A stretch of 6,124 nt of DNA from Spirochaetales bacterium (GCA_017614625.1 JAGABK010000083.1:1-6124), one strand, 5' to 3'; counted from the stretch's first letter, positions 1 through 5,809 are shown. Notes: generated by a model from the sequence alone, not told the origin. Numbers and translations: made by a program.

Positions 1-501
1 CGGAGCGAGCAGATGTTCCTGCAGACCTATGGCCAGATCTCCGAGAACTTCCAGGAGATGTTCACCACGCTGTTCGGCGGAGGAAAGGCTCAGCTCATGC
101 TCACCGACGAGGAGAACGTGCTCGAGTCCGGAATTGACATCAAGGCACAACCGCCCGGAAAGAAGATGCTTCAGCTCAACCTCCTCTCCGGAGGTGAGAG
201 GTCCATGACCGCAGTCGCGCTTCTGTTCGCCACATACATGGTCAAGCCGTCCCCGTTCTGCATACTCGACGAGATCGATGCAGCCCTGGACACAAGGAAC
301 ATCGGCTCGTTCCTGCACGTACTGGAGAAGTTCGGCGACAAGAGCCAGTTCATAATCATCACCCACAACAAGGGCACGGTCCTCGGATCGGACTGCCTGC
401 TGGGTGTCACGCAGGAAGAGGCCGGAGTGTCCAAGATGATCGGCTACAAGCTCGAGGACATCGAGGACCTGGCGAAGAAGCACGATACCCTGAAGGGTTG
501 A
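1..501 (+). CDS. smc: Chromosome segregation protein SMC, C-terminal part (5' truncated by window)
   Basis: This is the last 166 residues of an SMC ATPase, the DNA-loop-forming condensin subunit that acts on the nucleoid with ScpA and ScpB. The frame is open from base 1, so the N-terminal Walker A, coiled coils and hinge lie upstream, outside the window. Seen here (numbered from base 1): the ABC signature LSGGERS at residues 62-68; Walker B with FCILDEIDAALD at 86-97, including the Asp90-Glu91 pair; and the switch His122 in IIITHN. The GGGKAQLMLTDEEN stretch before the signature matches the usual SMC head lobe. The ATG at 13 is internal and is not a start. The stop is TGA at 499-501. The next gene begins 13 bases later, so the two are probably co-transcribed. 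RecN or RecF-type ATPases are less likely, because PSPFCILDE(I/V)DAxLD is characteristic of SMC. Confidence 0.95.
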   Translation, partial: RSEQMFLQTYGQISENFQEMFTTLFGGGKAQLMLTDEENVLESGIDIKAQPPGKKMLQLNLLSGGERSMTAVALLFATYMVKPSPFCILDEIDAALDTRNIGSFLHVLEKFGDKSQFIIITHNKGTVLGSDCLLGVTQEEAGVSKMIGYKLEDIEDLAKKHDTLKG

Positions 502-514
502 CCGGGGAGGCGTT

Positions 515-1813
515 ATGGGAAGAGACAGGCATCTCGTTGTTGTTTCATTCGATGCGATGGTATACGAGGACCTGGACCTTCTCAAGGGCGGACCTGCGTT
601 CTCGCGCTTCTTCGAGGACGGCTCGCGCGTCAACCGCATCAGGACAGTCTATCCCTCGCTCACATATCCCGCCCACACCAGCATGCTCACCGGATGCAGG
701 TGCGGAAAGCACGGAATCGTCAACAACGAGCCCTGCGAGGTAGGCAACCTCAAGAGCGACTGGTACTGGTTCCACGACCCTGTGAAGGTCTCCGACATCC
801 ACGACGCGGCCAAGAAGGCCGGTCTGGTGACCGCATCCGTATTCTGGCCTGTGACCGGAGGACATAAGGGCATCGACCATCTGGTGGCCGAATACTGGGC
901 ACAGGGGAAGGACGACACACTGGAGAAGGCCTACAAGAGGGCGGGGACTTCGGATGAGATGTTCGAGAGCGTGGTGCGCCCGGTGGAGAAGGTTATGTCC
1001 TCATGGGACCCGCTGACTTCCGACGATGCCAAGGTACAGATGGCCTGCCAGACCATCAGGCTCTACAGGCCGAACCTCCTGACGGTCCATCTGGGACAGA
1101 TCGACAGCTTCAGACACCGCAACGGCGTCTTCAACGACAGGGTCGGCGAGGGCGTGGCCCAGAGCGAGCGCTACATGCAGCAGATCTTCGACGCCTGCAA
1201 AGAGGCCGGCGTCTACGACGAGACGGATTTCGTCGTCTGCAGCGACCACGGCCAGATCAACTACACACGCAAGATGAACCTCAACGCGCTCTTCGTGCGC
1301 GCGGGATTCGTGAAGACGGGTCCCGACGGAGAGATAAAGTCATGGAAGGCCTGGGCCAAGGGCGCCAACTTCAGCGCGCAGGTCTATCTGAAGGACCCGA
1401 AGGACGAGGCGCTCCGCAAGAAGGTCTACAACATGCTCACCCGCTGCCGCAGGGACGGAAGCATGGGAATAGGGACCGTCCTTACGGCCAGGCAGGCGGA
1501 AGAAGCGTACGGGCTGTACGGGGATTTCTCCTTCGTCGTCGAGAGCGACGAGACCACGCTTTTCTCCTCCGACTGGAAGGAACCGCTGTTCGTGCCGTGC
1601 ACGGCGGAGAAGGGCTACGGCAAGGCCAGCCACGGCCACGAGCCGTCGGTCGGACCCCAGCCTGTCTTCATGGGCGTGGGACCCTCGTTCAGGAAGGGCG
1701 TCGTCCTGCCTCAGGGCAGCATAATCGACGAGGCTCCGACGTACGCTGCCATCCTCGGACTGGAGCTTCCGGATGCCGAAGGAAAGGCCATGAAAGGCCT
1801 TCTGAGGCCCTAG
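515..1813 (+). CDS. Alkaline phosphatase superfamily enzyme (nucleotide pyrophosphatase/phosphodiesterase type), cytoplasmic
   Basis: This 432-residue metal-dependent phospho-hydrolase would act on phosphodiester, pyrophosphate or phosphomonoester bonds; the substrate cannot be read from sequence. The two-metal site of the superfamily is complete: Asp13 in VVSFDAM; the likely nucleophile Thr50 in PSLTYPAHTSMLTG, where the TxPxxTSxxTG pattern is typical of nucleotide pyrophosphatases; Asp197 and His201 in GQIDSFRH; Asp244 and His245 in CSDHGQ; and His373 in KASHGHEP. Family members that hydrolyse nucleotides, phosphonoacetate or glycerophosphodiesters share this core. There is no signal peptide or membrane segment, so it should be cytoplasmic, unlike many secreted relatives. 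The start ATG at 515 is preceded by GGGGAGG at 504-510. It follows smc by 13 bases and probably shares its transcript. No clear intrinsic terminator follows the stop at 1811-1813. Confidence 0.88.
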   Translation: MGRDRHLVVVSFDAMVYEDLDLLKGGPAFSRFFEDGSRVNRIRTVYPSLTYPAHTSMLTGCRCGKHGIVNNEPCEVGNLKSDWYWFHDPVKVSDIHDAAKKAGLVTASVFWPVTGGHKGIDHLVAEYWAQGKDDTLEKAYKRAGTSDEMFESVVRPVEKVMSSWDPLTSDDAKVQMACQTIRLYRPNLLTVHLGQIDSFRHRNGVFNDRVGEGVAQSERYMQQIFDACKEAGVYDETDFVVCSDHGQINYTRKMNLNALFVRAGFVKTGPDGEIKSWKAWAKGANFSAQVYLKDPKDEALRKKVYNMLTRCRRDGSMGIGTVLTARQAEEAYGLYGDFSFVVESDETTLFSSDWKEPLFVPCTAEKGYGKASHGHEPSVGPQPVFMGVGPSFRKGVVLPQGSIIDEAPTYAAILGLELPDAEGKAMKGLLRP

Positions 1814-1828
1814 AAAGCCATTATTTCC

Positions 1829-1857
1829 TTGACACCCCCATACCCCCATGCTAGAAT
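1829..1857 (+). promoter_or_regulatory. Sigma70-type promoter of the YgjV-family gene
   Basis: TTGACA at 1829-1834 is an exact -35 consensus. It is separated by exactly 17 bp from TAGAAT at 1852-1857, a 5/6 match to the -10 consensus. Transcription should start near 1863-1865, giving a leader of about 30 bases before the GTG at 1896. It lies in the gap after the phosphatase stop, so it gives the membrane-protein gene its own transcript. The spacer is made of two tandem copies of an 8-base unit. Confidence 0.8.
1834..1849 (+). repeat. Tandem repeat 2 x 8 bp inside the promoter spacer
   Basis: ACCCCCAT occurs twice in direct, gapless succession (1834-1841 and 1842-1849). The repeat fills nearly all of the spacer between the -35 and -10 boxes. 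Two units is a low copy number and could be chance, but the location means that gain or loss of one unit would destroy the 17-bp spacing. Confidence 0.85.
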
Positions 1858-1876
1858 TTTCCTGAATTCCGGAAAA
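1857..1876. promoter_or_regulatory. Near-perfect 20-bp inverted repeat over the predicted transcription start (candidate operator)
   Basis: The arms TTTTCC (1857-1862) and GGAAAA (1871-1876) flank a central GAATTC (1864-1869). The whole 20-bp block reads the same on both strands except for one mismatched pair (1863 with 1870). It begins at the last base of the -10 box and covers the expected start site, a usual place for a repressor operator. Related half-sites and another GAATTC recur in the leader of the downstream operon. The regulator is unknown and no DNA-binding protein is encoded in the window. Confidence 0.5.
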
Positions 1877-1882
1877 CTGATT

Positions 1883-1888
1883 GAGAGG
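1883..1888 (+). promoter_or_regulatory. Shine-Dalgarno site that favours the GTG start at 1896
   Basis: GAGAGG at 1883-1888 lies 7 bases before GTG at 1896, a good distance. The TTG at 1881 that would give a five-residue longer protein overlaps this site and has only a weak purine run (GGAAAA) ahead of it. The GTG is therefore the more likely start. Confidence 0.6.
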
Positions 1889-1895
1889 TTTTGAA

Positions 1896-2450
1896 GTGAA
1901 GGATGTGATTGCACAGGTTCTTGGAATTCTTGCCCTTTTGGCAATGGTGCTTTCATATCAGCAGAAGGAACGCAAGAGGCTGCTTTGGTTCCAGTTGGTT
2001 TCCAACGCCATCTACGGGGTGCACTATTACCTGATAGGCGCCATGACGATGGTGGCCATGAGCGGCATCAATGTAGCGAGGTCCTTCGTGTTTTCGAAGA
2101 ACGATACGAAATGGGGCAGGAGCCGCATTTGGCTGTATCTGTTTCTGGCAATTACGCTGGTTAGCGGAATCTGGACCTGGGAAGGACCGCTGAGCCTGCT
2201 GGTCATGGCGGCGACGCTGCTTCTGATCGTGGCGCTCTATTCCGACAACCTTGCATTCATGAGGAAGGTCTTCCTGGTTCTTCCGTTCCTGTACATTGCG
2301 TACAACGTCGCGAAGAAGTCCTGGGGAGGAATAGGGAACGATGTTTTCTGCCTTGTTTCCGCACTGATTGCAATATGGCGTTTTGACATCAAGAAAAAAG
2401 CTGATGAGGAAGAGACCGGGCAGGAACCGATCAGTTCCGATGAGGCATGA
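1896..2450 (+). CDS. YgjV-family integral inner-membrane protein
   Basis: This protein has 184 residues from GTG 1896 (189 if TTG 1881 is used) and about seven hydrophobic segments. From the GTG these are roughly residues 5-21, 30-48, 49-66, 77-95, 99-117, 124-140 and 146-164, followed by a basic patch (RFDIKKK) and an acidic, soluble C-tail. The layout and length match the E. coli YgjV family: a QxxxRxxLLWFQ loop, then a GVHYYLIGAM stretch matching GVHFFLLG in YgjV, then an Arg-containing segment (INVARSF), and IWRF near the end. The family has no established biochemical function. The gene has its own promoter and terminator, and codon use is less GC-rich than its neighbours: the row 1921-1980 has 28 G/C of 60, against 37 of 60 for 3181-3240. 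That fits recent acquisition or low expression. No enzymatic motif is visible. Confidence 0.8.
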   Translation: MKDVIAQVLGILALLAMVLSYQQKERKRLLWFQLVSNAIYGVHYYLIGAMTMVAMSGINVARSFVFSKNDTKWGRSRIWLYLFLAITLVSGIWTWEGPLSLLVMAATLLLIVALYSDNLAFMRKVFLVLPFLYIAYNVAKKSWGGIGNDVFCLVSALIAIWRFDIKKKADEEETGQEPISSDEA

Positions 2451-2505
2451 AGTACCGATTGTATGACCCTGGAGCCGCGTCCCGAGGACACCGGCAAGAG
2501 GAAAG

Positions 2506-2541
2506 CCCTGATCGTTGTTTAGCTACGGTCGGGGTTTTTTT
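2506..2541 (+). terminator. Rho-independent terminator after the YgjV-family gene
   Basis: CCCTGATCGT (2506-2515) pairs with ACGGTCGGGG (2525-2534) over ten consecutive base pairs, two of them G-T wobbles, around a 9-base loop. It is followed at once by seven T residues (2535-2541). The run AAA before the stem can pair with the T-tract, as in many bacterial terminators. It ends the membrane-protein transcript 56 bases after its stop codon and insulates the downstream operon from read-through. Confidence 0.88.
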
Positions 2542-2572
2542 GTTAAACGGGTACGATTGTTTTCCACCGGAA

Positions 2573-2584
2573 ATCGAATTCGAT
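2573..2584. promoter_or_regulatory. Perfect 12-bp palindrome in the operon leader (candidate operator)
   Basis: ATCGAATTCGAT is a perfect dyad located 32 bases before the ATG at 2616. It is flanked by GGAA (2569-2572) and, offset by a few bases, TTTTCC (2587-2592), which extends it as an imperfect dyad. Position and symmetry suit a repressor site for the sugar-type operon downstream. No convincing -35/-10 pair was found around it; the best candidate, TTGTTT (2557-2562) with TTCGAT (2579-2584), is weak. Confidence 0.4.
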
Positions 2585-2588
2585 GATT

Positions 2589-2604
2589 TTCCGCTGAAGC
2601 GGAA
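2589..2604 (+). promoter_or_regulatory. Leader hairpin abutting the ribosome binding site
   Basis: TTCCGC (2589-2594) and GCGGAA (2599-2604) form a 6-bp stem with a TGAA tetraloop, if the region is transcribed. The stem ends two bases before the GGAGG Shine-Dalgarno (2606-2610), leaving the site exposed at its foot. It could stabilise the 5' end of the mRNA or tune initiation. It is not followed by a T-run, so it is not a terminator. Confidence 0.45.
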
Positions 2605-2605
2605 T

Positions 2606-2610
2606 GGAGG
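2606..2610 (+). promoter_or_regulatory. Shine-Dalgarno site that sets the dehydrogenase start at 2616
   Basis: GGAGG at 2606-2610 sits 5 bases before ATG 2616. An in-frame ATG at 2604 would place this site inside the coding region and has no comparable site upstream, so the longer reading is unlikely. Confidence 0.75.
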
Positions 2611-2615
2611 ATAGA

Positions 2616-3659
2616 ATGGCAGAGAAGATGAAGGTTTTGGCCATCACCGGAGCCAAGAGCCCGGTCATCATGGAAGTGGACCGCCCGCAGCCGGGCCCGA
2701 AGGAGGTTCTCGTCAAGATCGACGGAACCGCGATCTGCACATGGGAGCAGCGCGTATATGTCACCGGAAAGTTCAAGATGCCTTTCCTGGGCGGCCATGA
2801 GGTCGTGGGACATGTCGTGGAGATGGGCAGCAAGGTCCGCACCAGGGAATTCAAGGTCGGCGACAGGGTCGCCGTCAGCGTCATCAACACCTGCGGCACC
2901 TGCTACTACTGCAGACGCGGAGAGGAGAACCTCTGCGTCGATTCATATGCGAACCTCAGCGAGGACCTGGGCATGAACGGCCCCGGCGGATTCGCCGAGT
3001 ACAAGGTGGTTCCGCCCGAGAAGCTGTGGAAGCTCAACGACGACCTTCCCTGGGAGTACGGAACCTTCTCCGAGCCGCTGGCATGCGTGTGCAACAGCGT
3101 CAGGAAGACCGACATCAAGCTCGGTGACGATGTTGTCGTCATCGGCGGCGGAATAATGGGCATGTTCCACATGATGGTCGCCAAGCTCTCCGGAGCCAGG
3201 GTCATCATGAGCGAGATCGACGAGGCCAGAAGGAAGCTCGCCGAGGAGCTCGGCTGCGACATCACGTTCTCTCCGAAGGAGAAGGACGCCGTGGCGTACG
3301 TCAAGGAGCTGACAGGGGGCAGGGGCGCCGACGTAGTGTTCGACACCACCGTCCTTCCGGCGGTAGCAGCCCAGGCCATCGACATGGCCGGCAAGATGGG
3401 CCGCGTTGTCATGTATTCGTCGGTCATCCCGGCAGATCCCATCCCGCTCGACGCCAACGCACTGCACGGCAGCGAGAAGGTCATCACCGGTTCGGTGAGC
3501 CCGTCGATCCAGTCGTTCGACACGGCCGTGCGCCTTCTCAACAAGGGCCTCATCAACCCGCAGAAGCTCCTGCACGGGGTCTTCTCCAAGGAAGATGCGG
3601 TCGAGGCATTCGAGACATCTATCAGACCGGACACGTACCGCGTCATCATAAAGTTCTGA
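2616..3659 (+). CDS. Zinc-dependent medium-chain alcohol/polyol dehydrogenase (MDR superfamily)
   Basis: This 347-residue NAD(P)-dependent dehydrogenase should oxidise a secondary alcohol or polyol, or run in reverse; its length is normal for the sorbitol/threonine dehydrogenase group. The N-terminal GroES-like domain has the catalytic-zinc ligands Cys41 (AICTWEQR), His61-Glu62 (GGHEVVGH) and Glu153 (FSEPLAC). The structural-zinc lobe has all four cysteines, Cys93, Cys96, Cys99 and Cys107. The Rossmann fold starts with GGGIMG at 177-182, and an acidic Glu200 near the end of the second strand (VIMSEID) suggests NAD preference, which is inference. The CTWEQR around the first ligand replaces the common CGTD/CGSD, so the substrate pocket differs from classical sorbitol or threonine dehydrogenases. 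It is the first gene of a probable operon; the next gene starts 23 bases after its stop. The start at 2616 was chosen over 2604 by the ribosome binding site. Confidence 0.9.
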   Translation: MAEKMKVLAITGAKSPVIMEVDRPQPGPKEVLVKIDGTAICTWEQRVYVTGKFKMPFLGGHEVVGHVVEMGSKVRTREFKVGDRVAVSVINTCGTCYYCRRGEENLCVDSYANLSEDLGMNGPGGFAEYKVVPPEKLWKLNDDLPWEYGTFSEPLACVCNSVRKTDIKLGDDVVVIGGGIMGMFHMMVAKLSGARVIMSEIDEARRKLAEELGCDITFSPKEKDAVAYVKELTGGRGADVVFDTTVLPAVAAQAIDMAGKMGRVVMYSSVIPADPIPLDANALHGSEKVITGSVSPSIQSFDTAVRLLNKGLINPQKLLHGVFSKEDAVEAFETSIRPDTYRVIIKF

Positions 3660-3682
3660 CAGGATAGGGCGGCGGAGGACAG

Positions 3683-4858
3683 ATGAAGGACTTTTCCTTT
3701 TGCATTCCTACCTGTTTCATAGTGGGCAAGGGCTCTCCCGCGCAGGCGGGCAGGAAGATCGCCGAATACGGCGGCCACAGGGTTCTCATCGTCGATGACG
3801 GCGGCTCCTATCTCAAGGACCTGATCGCCACCGTCAGGGCGTCGATCGAGGAGCAGGGCCTTGCCGTCTTCCGGATGGAGGACAAGGCGGTCTCCCCGAA
3901 GCTTTCCCTGGTCATGAAGGGTGTGGAGTTCTGCAGGGCCAACGGCATCGACTTCATCCTCGCCGTTGGCGGAGGAACGGTCATGGACACTGCCAAGGGA
4001 ATCGCCTTCTTCTGCGAGAACGACGGGGACCTGACCGAATACGTGCTGTACCGCAAGGCCAGTCCGAAATGCATGAAGGTGGCCAGCGTGGTCACGCTCA
4101 GCGGAACCGGAAGCGAGGTCTCCGCCACGGCCATGCTCATCGACGACAGGACGGAGCCCAACATCAAGTATCCGCTGTTCCAGGAATCGATCCGGTTCCT
4201 GTTCTCGATCATGGATCCGTCGCTTACGTGCACGCTGCCGATGAGGACCACCATGGCGGGTGCGTTCGACGCCATAACCCACATAATGGAGCATTATTTC
4301 TGCGGCGAAAGCGGCTACGACCTTCAGGACCGCATGTGCGAAGGGGTCATCAAGTCCATCATGGTCAACATGAGGGCCGTGAAGGAGAACCCCACGGACT
4401 ACGAGACCAGGGCGCAGCTCCAGATGGGGGCGACGCTGGCCAACAGCACGCTCCTGGGCGTGGGATGCGACAGCGACTGGGCCATGCACTACATGGAGAA
4501 TCCCGTCACCACCATGACGCACAACCTGCACGGCAGCACCCTTGCCATCCTCGCGCCGGCATGGATGAAGTACTGCTACAGGCGCGACCTCCCCAAGGCC
4601 GTGAACTTCGCCGTGAGGGTGATGGACGTCGTTCCGCTCAGGACCGACGAGGAGACCGCTCTCAAGGGGATCGAGGCATTCGGTGCCTTCCTCCGCGAGA
4701 TGGGTCTTCCGGTGAGCCTGTCGGAAATCGGGATCGGTCCCGAAATGTTCGCCGACCTTGCCGACAGGGCACTCCAGACTGCCGGAAGCGACAGGGTGGG
4801 CGGAATCTCGCGCCTTACGCGGGATGAAGTGATTGAAATCTACGGACTGGCAAAGTGA
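3683..4858 (+). CDS. Iron-type (group III) alcohol dehydrogenase, FucO/YqhD/BdhA-like
   Basis: This 391-residue cytoplasmic oxidoreductase probably interconverts an aldehyde and an alcohol with NAD(H) or NADP(H). The N-terminal nucleotide domain has the AVGGGTVMDTAK motif (residues 94-105). An acidic VDDGGS at 37-42, where NADP-dependent YqhD has a Gly-rich stretch, hints at NAD preference (inference). The C-terminal metal site is intact: Asp196 and His200 in AFDAITHIMEH, His269 in DWAMHY and His283 in HNLHGSTLA. The spacing of these residues matches E. coli FucO (Asp196, His200, His263, His277). The extra conserved His four residues after the third ligand (FucO His267) is Asn273 here. GGAGG at 3674-3678 precedes the ATG. 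It lies between the zinc dehydrogenase (23 bases upstream) and the aldolase (17 bases downstream), so it probably handles an aldehyde or alcohol in the same pathway. The exact substrate is unknown. Confidence 0.9.
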   Translation: MKDFSFCIPTCFIVGKGSPAQAGRKIAEYGGHRVLIVDDGGSYLKDLIATVRASIEEQGLAVFRMEDKAVSPKLSLVMKGVEFCRANGIDFILAVGGGTVMDTAKGIAFFCENDGDLTEYVLYRKASPKCMKVASVVTLSGTGSEVSATAMLIDDRTEPNIKYPLFQESIRFLFSIMDPSLTCTLPMRTTMAGAFDAITHIMEHYFCGESGYDLQDRMCEGVIKSIMVNMRAVKENPTDYETRAQLQMGATLANSTLLGVGCDSDWAMHYMENPVTTMTHNLHGSTLAILAPAWMKYCYRRDLPKAVNFAVRVMDVVPLRTDEETALKGIEAFGAFLREMGLPVSLSEIGIGPEMFADLADRALQTAGSDRVGGISRLTRDEVIEIYGLAK

Positions 4859-4862
4859 ATTC

Positions 4863-4871
4863 AGGAGGTGA
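4863..4871 (+). promoter_or_regulatory. Extended Shine-Dalgarno of the aldolase gene
   Basis: AGGAGGTGA is a full nine-base match to the anti-Shine-Dalgarno end of bacterial 16S rRNA, 4 bases before ATG 4876. It confirms this start and suggests the aldolase is the most strongly translated gene of the operon. Confidence 0.85.
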
Positions 4872-4875
4872 ATAA

Positions 4876-5751
4876 ATGCTGGTAAGTATCAACGAGATCC
4901 TTGGACATGCCAAGGAAGGCGGGTATGGAATTCCCGCGGTATCTGCAGGAAACGAAATCTACCTGCGTGCGGCGATAGAGGAGGCCGAGAAGGCCAACTC
5001 TCCGCTTATCATCCTTGTGGGCTATTACTTCACCGATGCGGTGAACTACTACAGCCGCCTCATCGAGGACTTCTCGAAGGCCGCCAGCGTCCCCGTGACG
5101 GCCATGTGGGACCATTCCTCCGATTTCAAGCAGTCCCTGCGCGGAATCAGGGCGGGTCTTCCCTCGATCATGGTCGACCGCTCCTCGCTCCCGTATGAAC
5201 AGAACGCGGCCCAGGTGGCCGAGATGGTCCGCATCGCCCATGCCGTCGATGTCGGTGTCGAGGCCGAGATCGGCCATGTCGGAGGAGCTGACGAGAACAT
5301 GGATGCCGCCGACAGCGACAACGCCCTCACAAGACCCGCAGAAGCCGTCCAGTTCGTCAAGGATACCGACTGCGACTGCCTCGCCGTCGCCATCGGAACG
5401 GCCCACGGAGTCTACAAGGGAACCCCGAAGCTCCATTTCGACCTTCTGAAGGAACTGGCCGGGAAGGTGCCGGTGCCCCTCGTGCTCCACGGAGGCAGCG
5501 GAACGGGAGACGAGAACATCTCCAAGGCCTGCCAGATGGGAATCTGCAAGGTCAACGTGGCGAACGAGCTCATGGCCGCCAGCTACAACGCCCTGCAGGA
5601 AGCCGGAATGGAAGGCAACAAGGTCTACCAGTTCTGGCCCGTCATCGAGAAGGGATACAGGAAGCATGTGGCCCATCTGTTCGATGTCTGCGGCTGCGCC
5701 GGAAAGGCCTGGCAGGCGAAGCAGATGTTCACAGCCAAGTTCATGAAGTGA
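4876..5751 (+). CDS. Class II (zinc) ketose-phosphate aldolase family protein, diverged
   Basis: This 291-residue TIM-barrel aldolase is related to fructose-1,6-bisphosphate, tagatose-1,6-bisphosphate and IolJ-type aldolases; family members retro-aldol cleave ketose phosphates to dihydroxyacetone phosphate and an aldehyde. Predicted zinc ligands are His80 (MWDHSSD), His177 (IGTAHGVYKG) and His205 (LHGGSGTGDE). Asp79 is the probable acid/base residue. The VEAEIGHVGG segment (128-137) and KVNVANEL near residue 225 are the usual glycine-rich and substrate-phosphate regions, and CGCAGKA near the C-end matches the family's FGSAGKA. Several motifs depart from the norm. The N-terminal FNVN region reads VSAGN. 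The usual HLDHG reads MWDHS. The usual MIDGS reads MVDRS, with Arg102 in place of Gly. The substrate may therefore not be a standard bisphosphate. It follows the iron-type dehydrogenase by 17 bases and precedes the transporter gene by 58. Confidence 0.85.
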   Translation: MLVSINEILGHAKEGGYGIPAVSAGNEIYLRAAIEEAEKANSPLIILVGYYFTDAVNYYSRLIEDFSKAASVPVTAMWDHSSDFKQSLRGIRAGLPSIMVDRSSLPYEQNAAQVAEMVRIAHAVDVGVEAEIGHVGGADENMDAADSDNALTRPAEAVQFVKDTDCDCLAVAIGTAHGVYKGTPKLHFDLLKELAGKVPVPLVLHGGSGTGDENISKACQMGICKVNVANELMAASYNALQEAGMEGNKVYQFWPVIEKGYRKHVAHLFDVCGCAGKAWQAKQMFTAKFMK

Positions 5752-5754
5752 AAG

Positions 5755-5769
5755 GCTTTCCAGGAAAGC
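5755..5769 (+). repeat. Intercistronic inverted repeat between aldolase and solute-binding protein genes
   Basis: GCTTTCC (5755-5761) and GGAAAGC (5763-5769) are perfect arms around a single A. In RNA this gives a 6-bp stem with a CAG loop, 3 bases after the aldolase stop. No T-run follows within 20 bases, so it is not a standard terminator. It may protect the 3' end of the upstream message or separate expression of the transporter from the enzymes. Confidence 0.5.
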
Positions 5770-5809
5770 TGGATACGAAATAGAAACAACTTTTAAAAGG
5801 AGAGAGAAA

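Noticed and set aside
1784..1809. Possible terminator after the phosphatase: AAGGCC/GGCCTT and GGCCT/AGGCC arms
   Set aside because: The stems are short, lie inside the last codons of the gene (GKAMKGLLRP) and are not followed by a T-run. The repeats of GGCC every ten bases are explained by codon choice.
1003..1854. A 283-residue + strand frame overlapping the phosphatase
   Set aside because: It is an Arg/Gly/Gln-rich low-complexity translation in the alternative frame of a gene with a complete active site. It has no independent start signal.
1881..1895. TTG at 1881 as the start of the membrane protein
   Set aside because: It overlaps the GAGAGG site that serves the GTG at 1896, has a poor site of its own, and adds only five non-hydrophobic residues. 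It remains possible.
2542..2615. Riboswitch or attenuator in the operon leader
   Set aside because: Only about 60 bases are available after the terminator, with one short hairpin and no second terminator. This is too little structure for a known riboswitch class.
2906..4531. A 541-residue open frame on the - strand covering parts of both dehydrogenase genes
   Set aside because: It is antisense to two well-supported genes, its protein is rich in His, Arg, Gly and Asp with no recognisable domain, and it is the expected by-product of C/G-ending codons in GC-rich DNA. No ribosome site or promoter supports it.
5752..5809. Separate promoter for the solute-binding protein gene
   Set aside because: TACGAA (5774-5779) and TAGAAA (5781-5786) resemble -10 boxes, but no acceptable -35 lies 16-18 bp upstream of either. 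Read-through from the aldolase is simpler.
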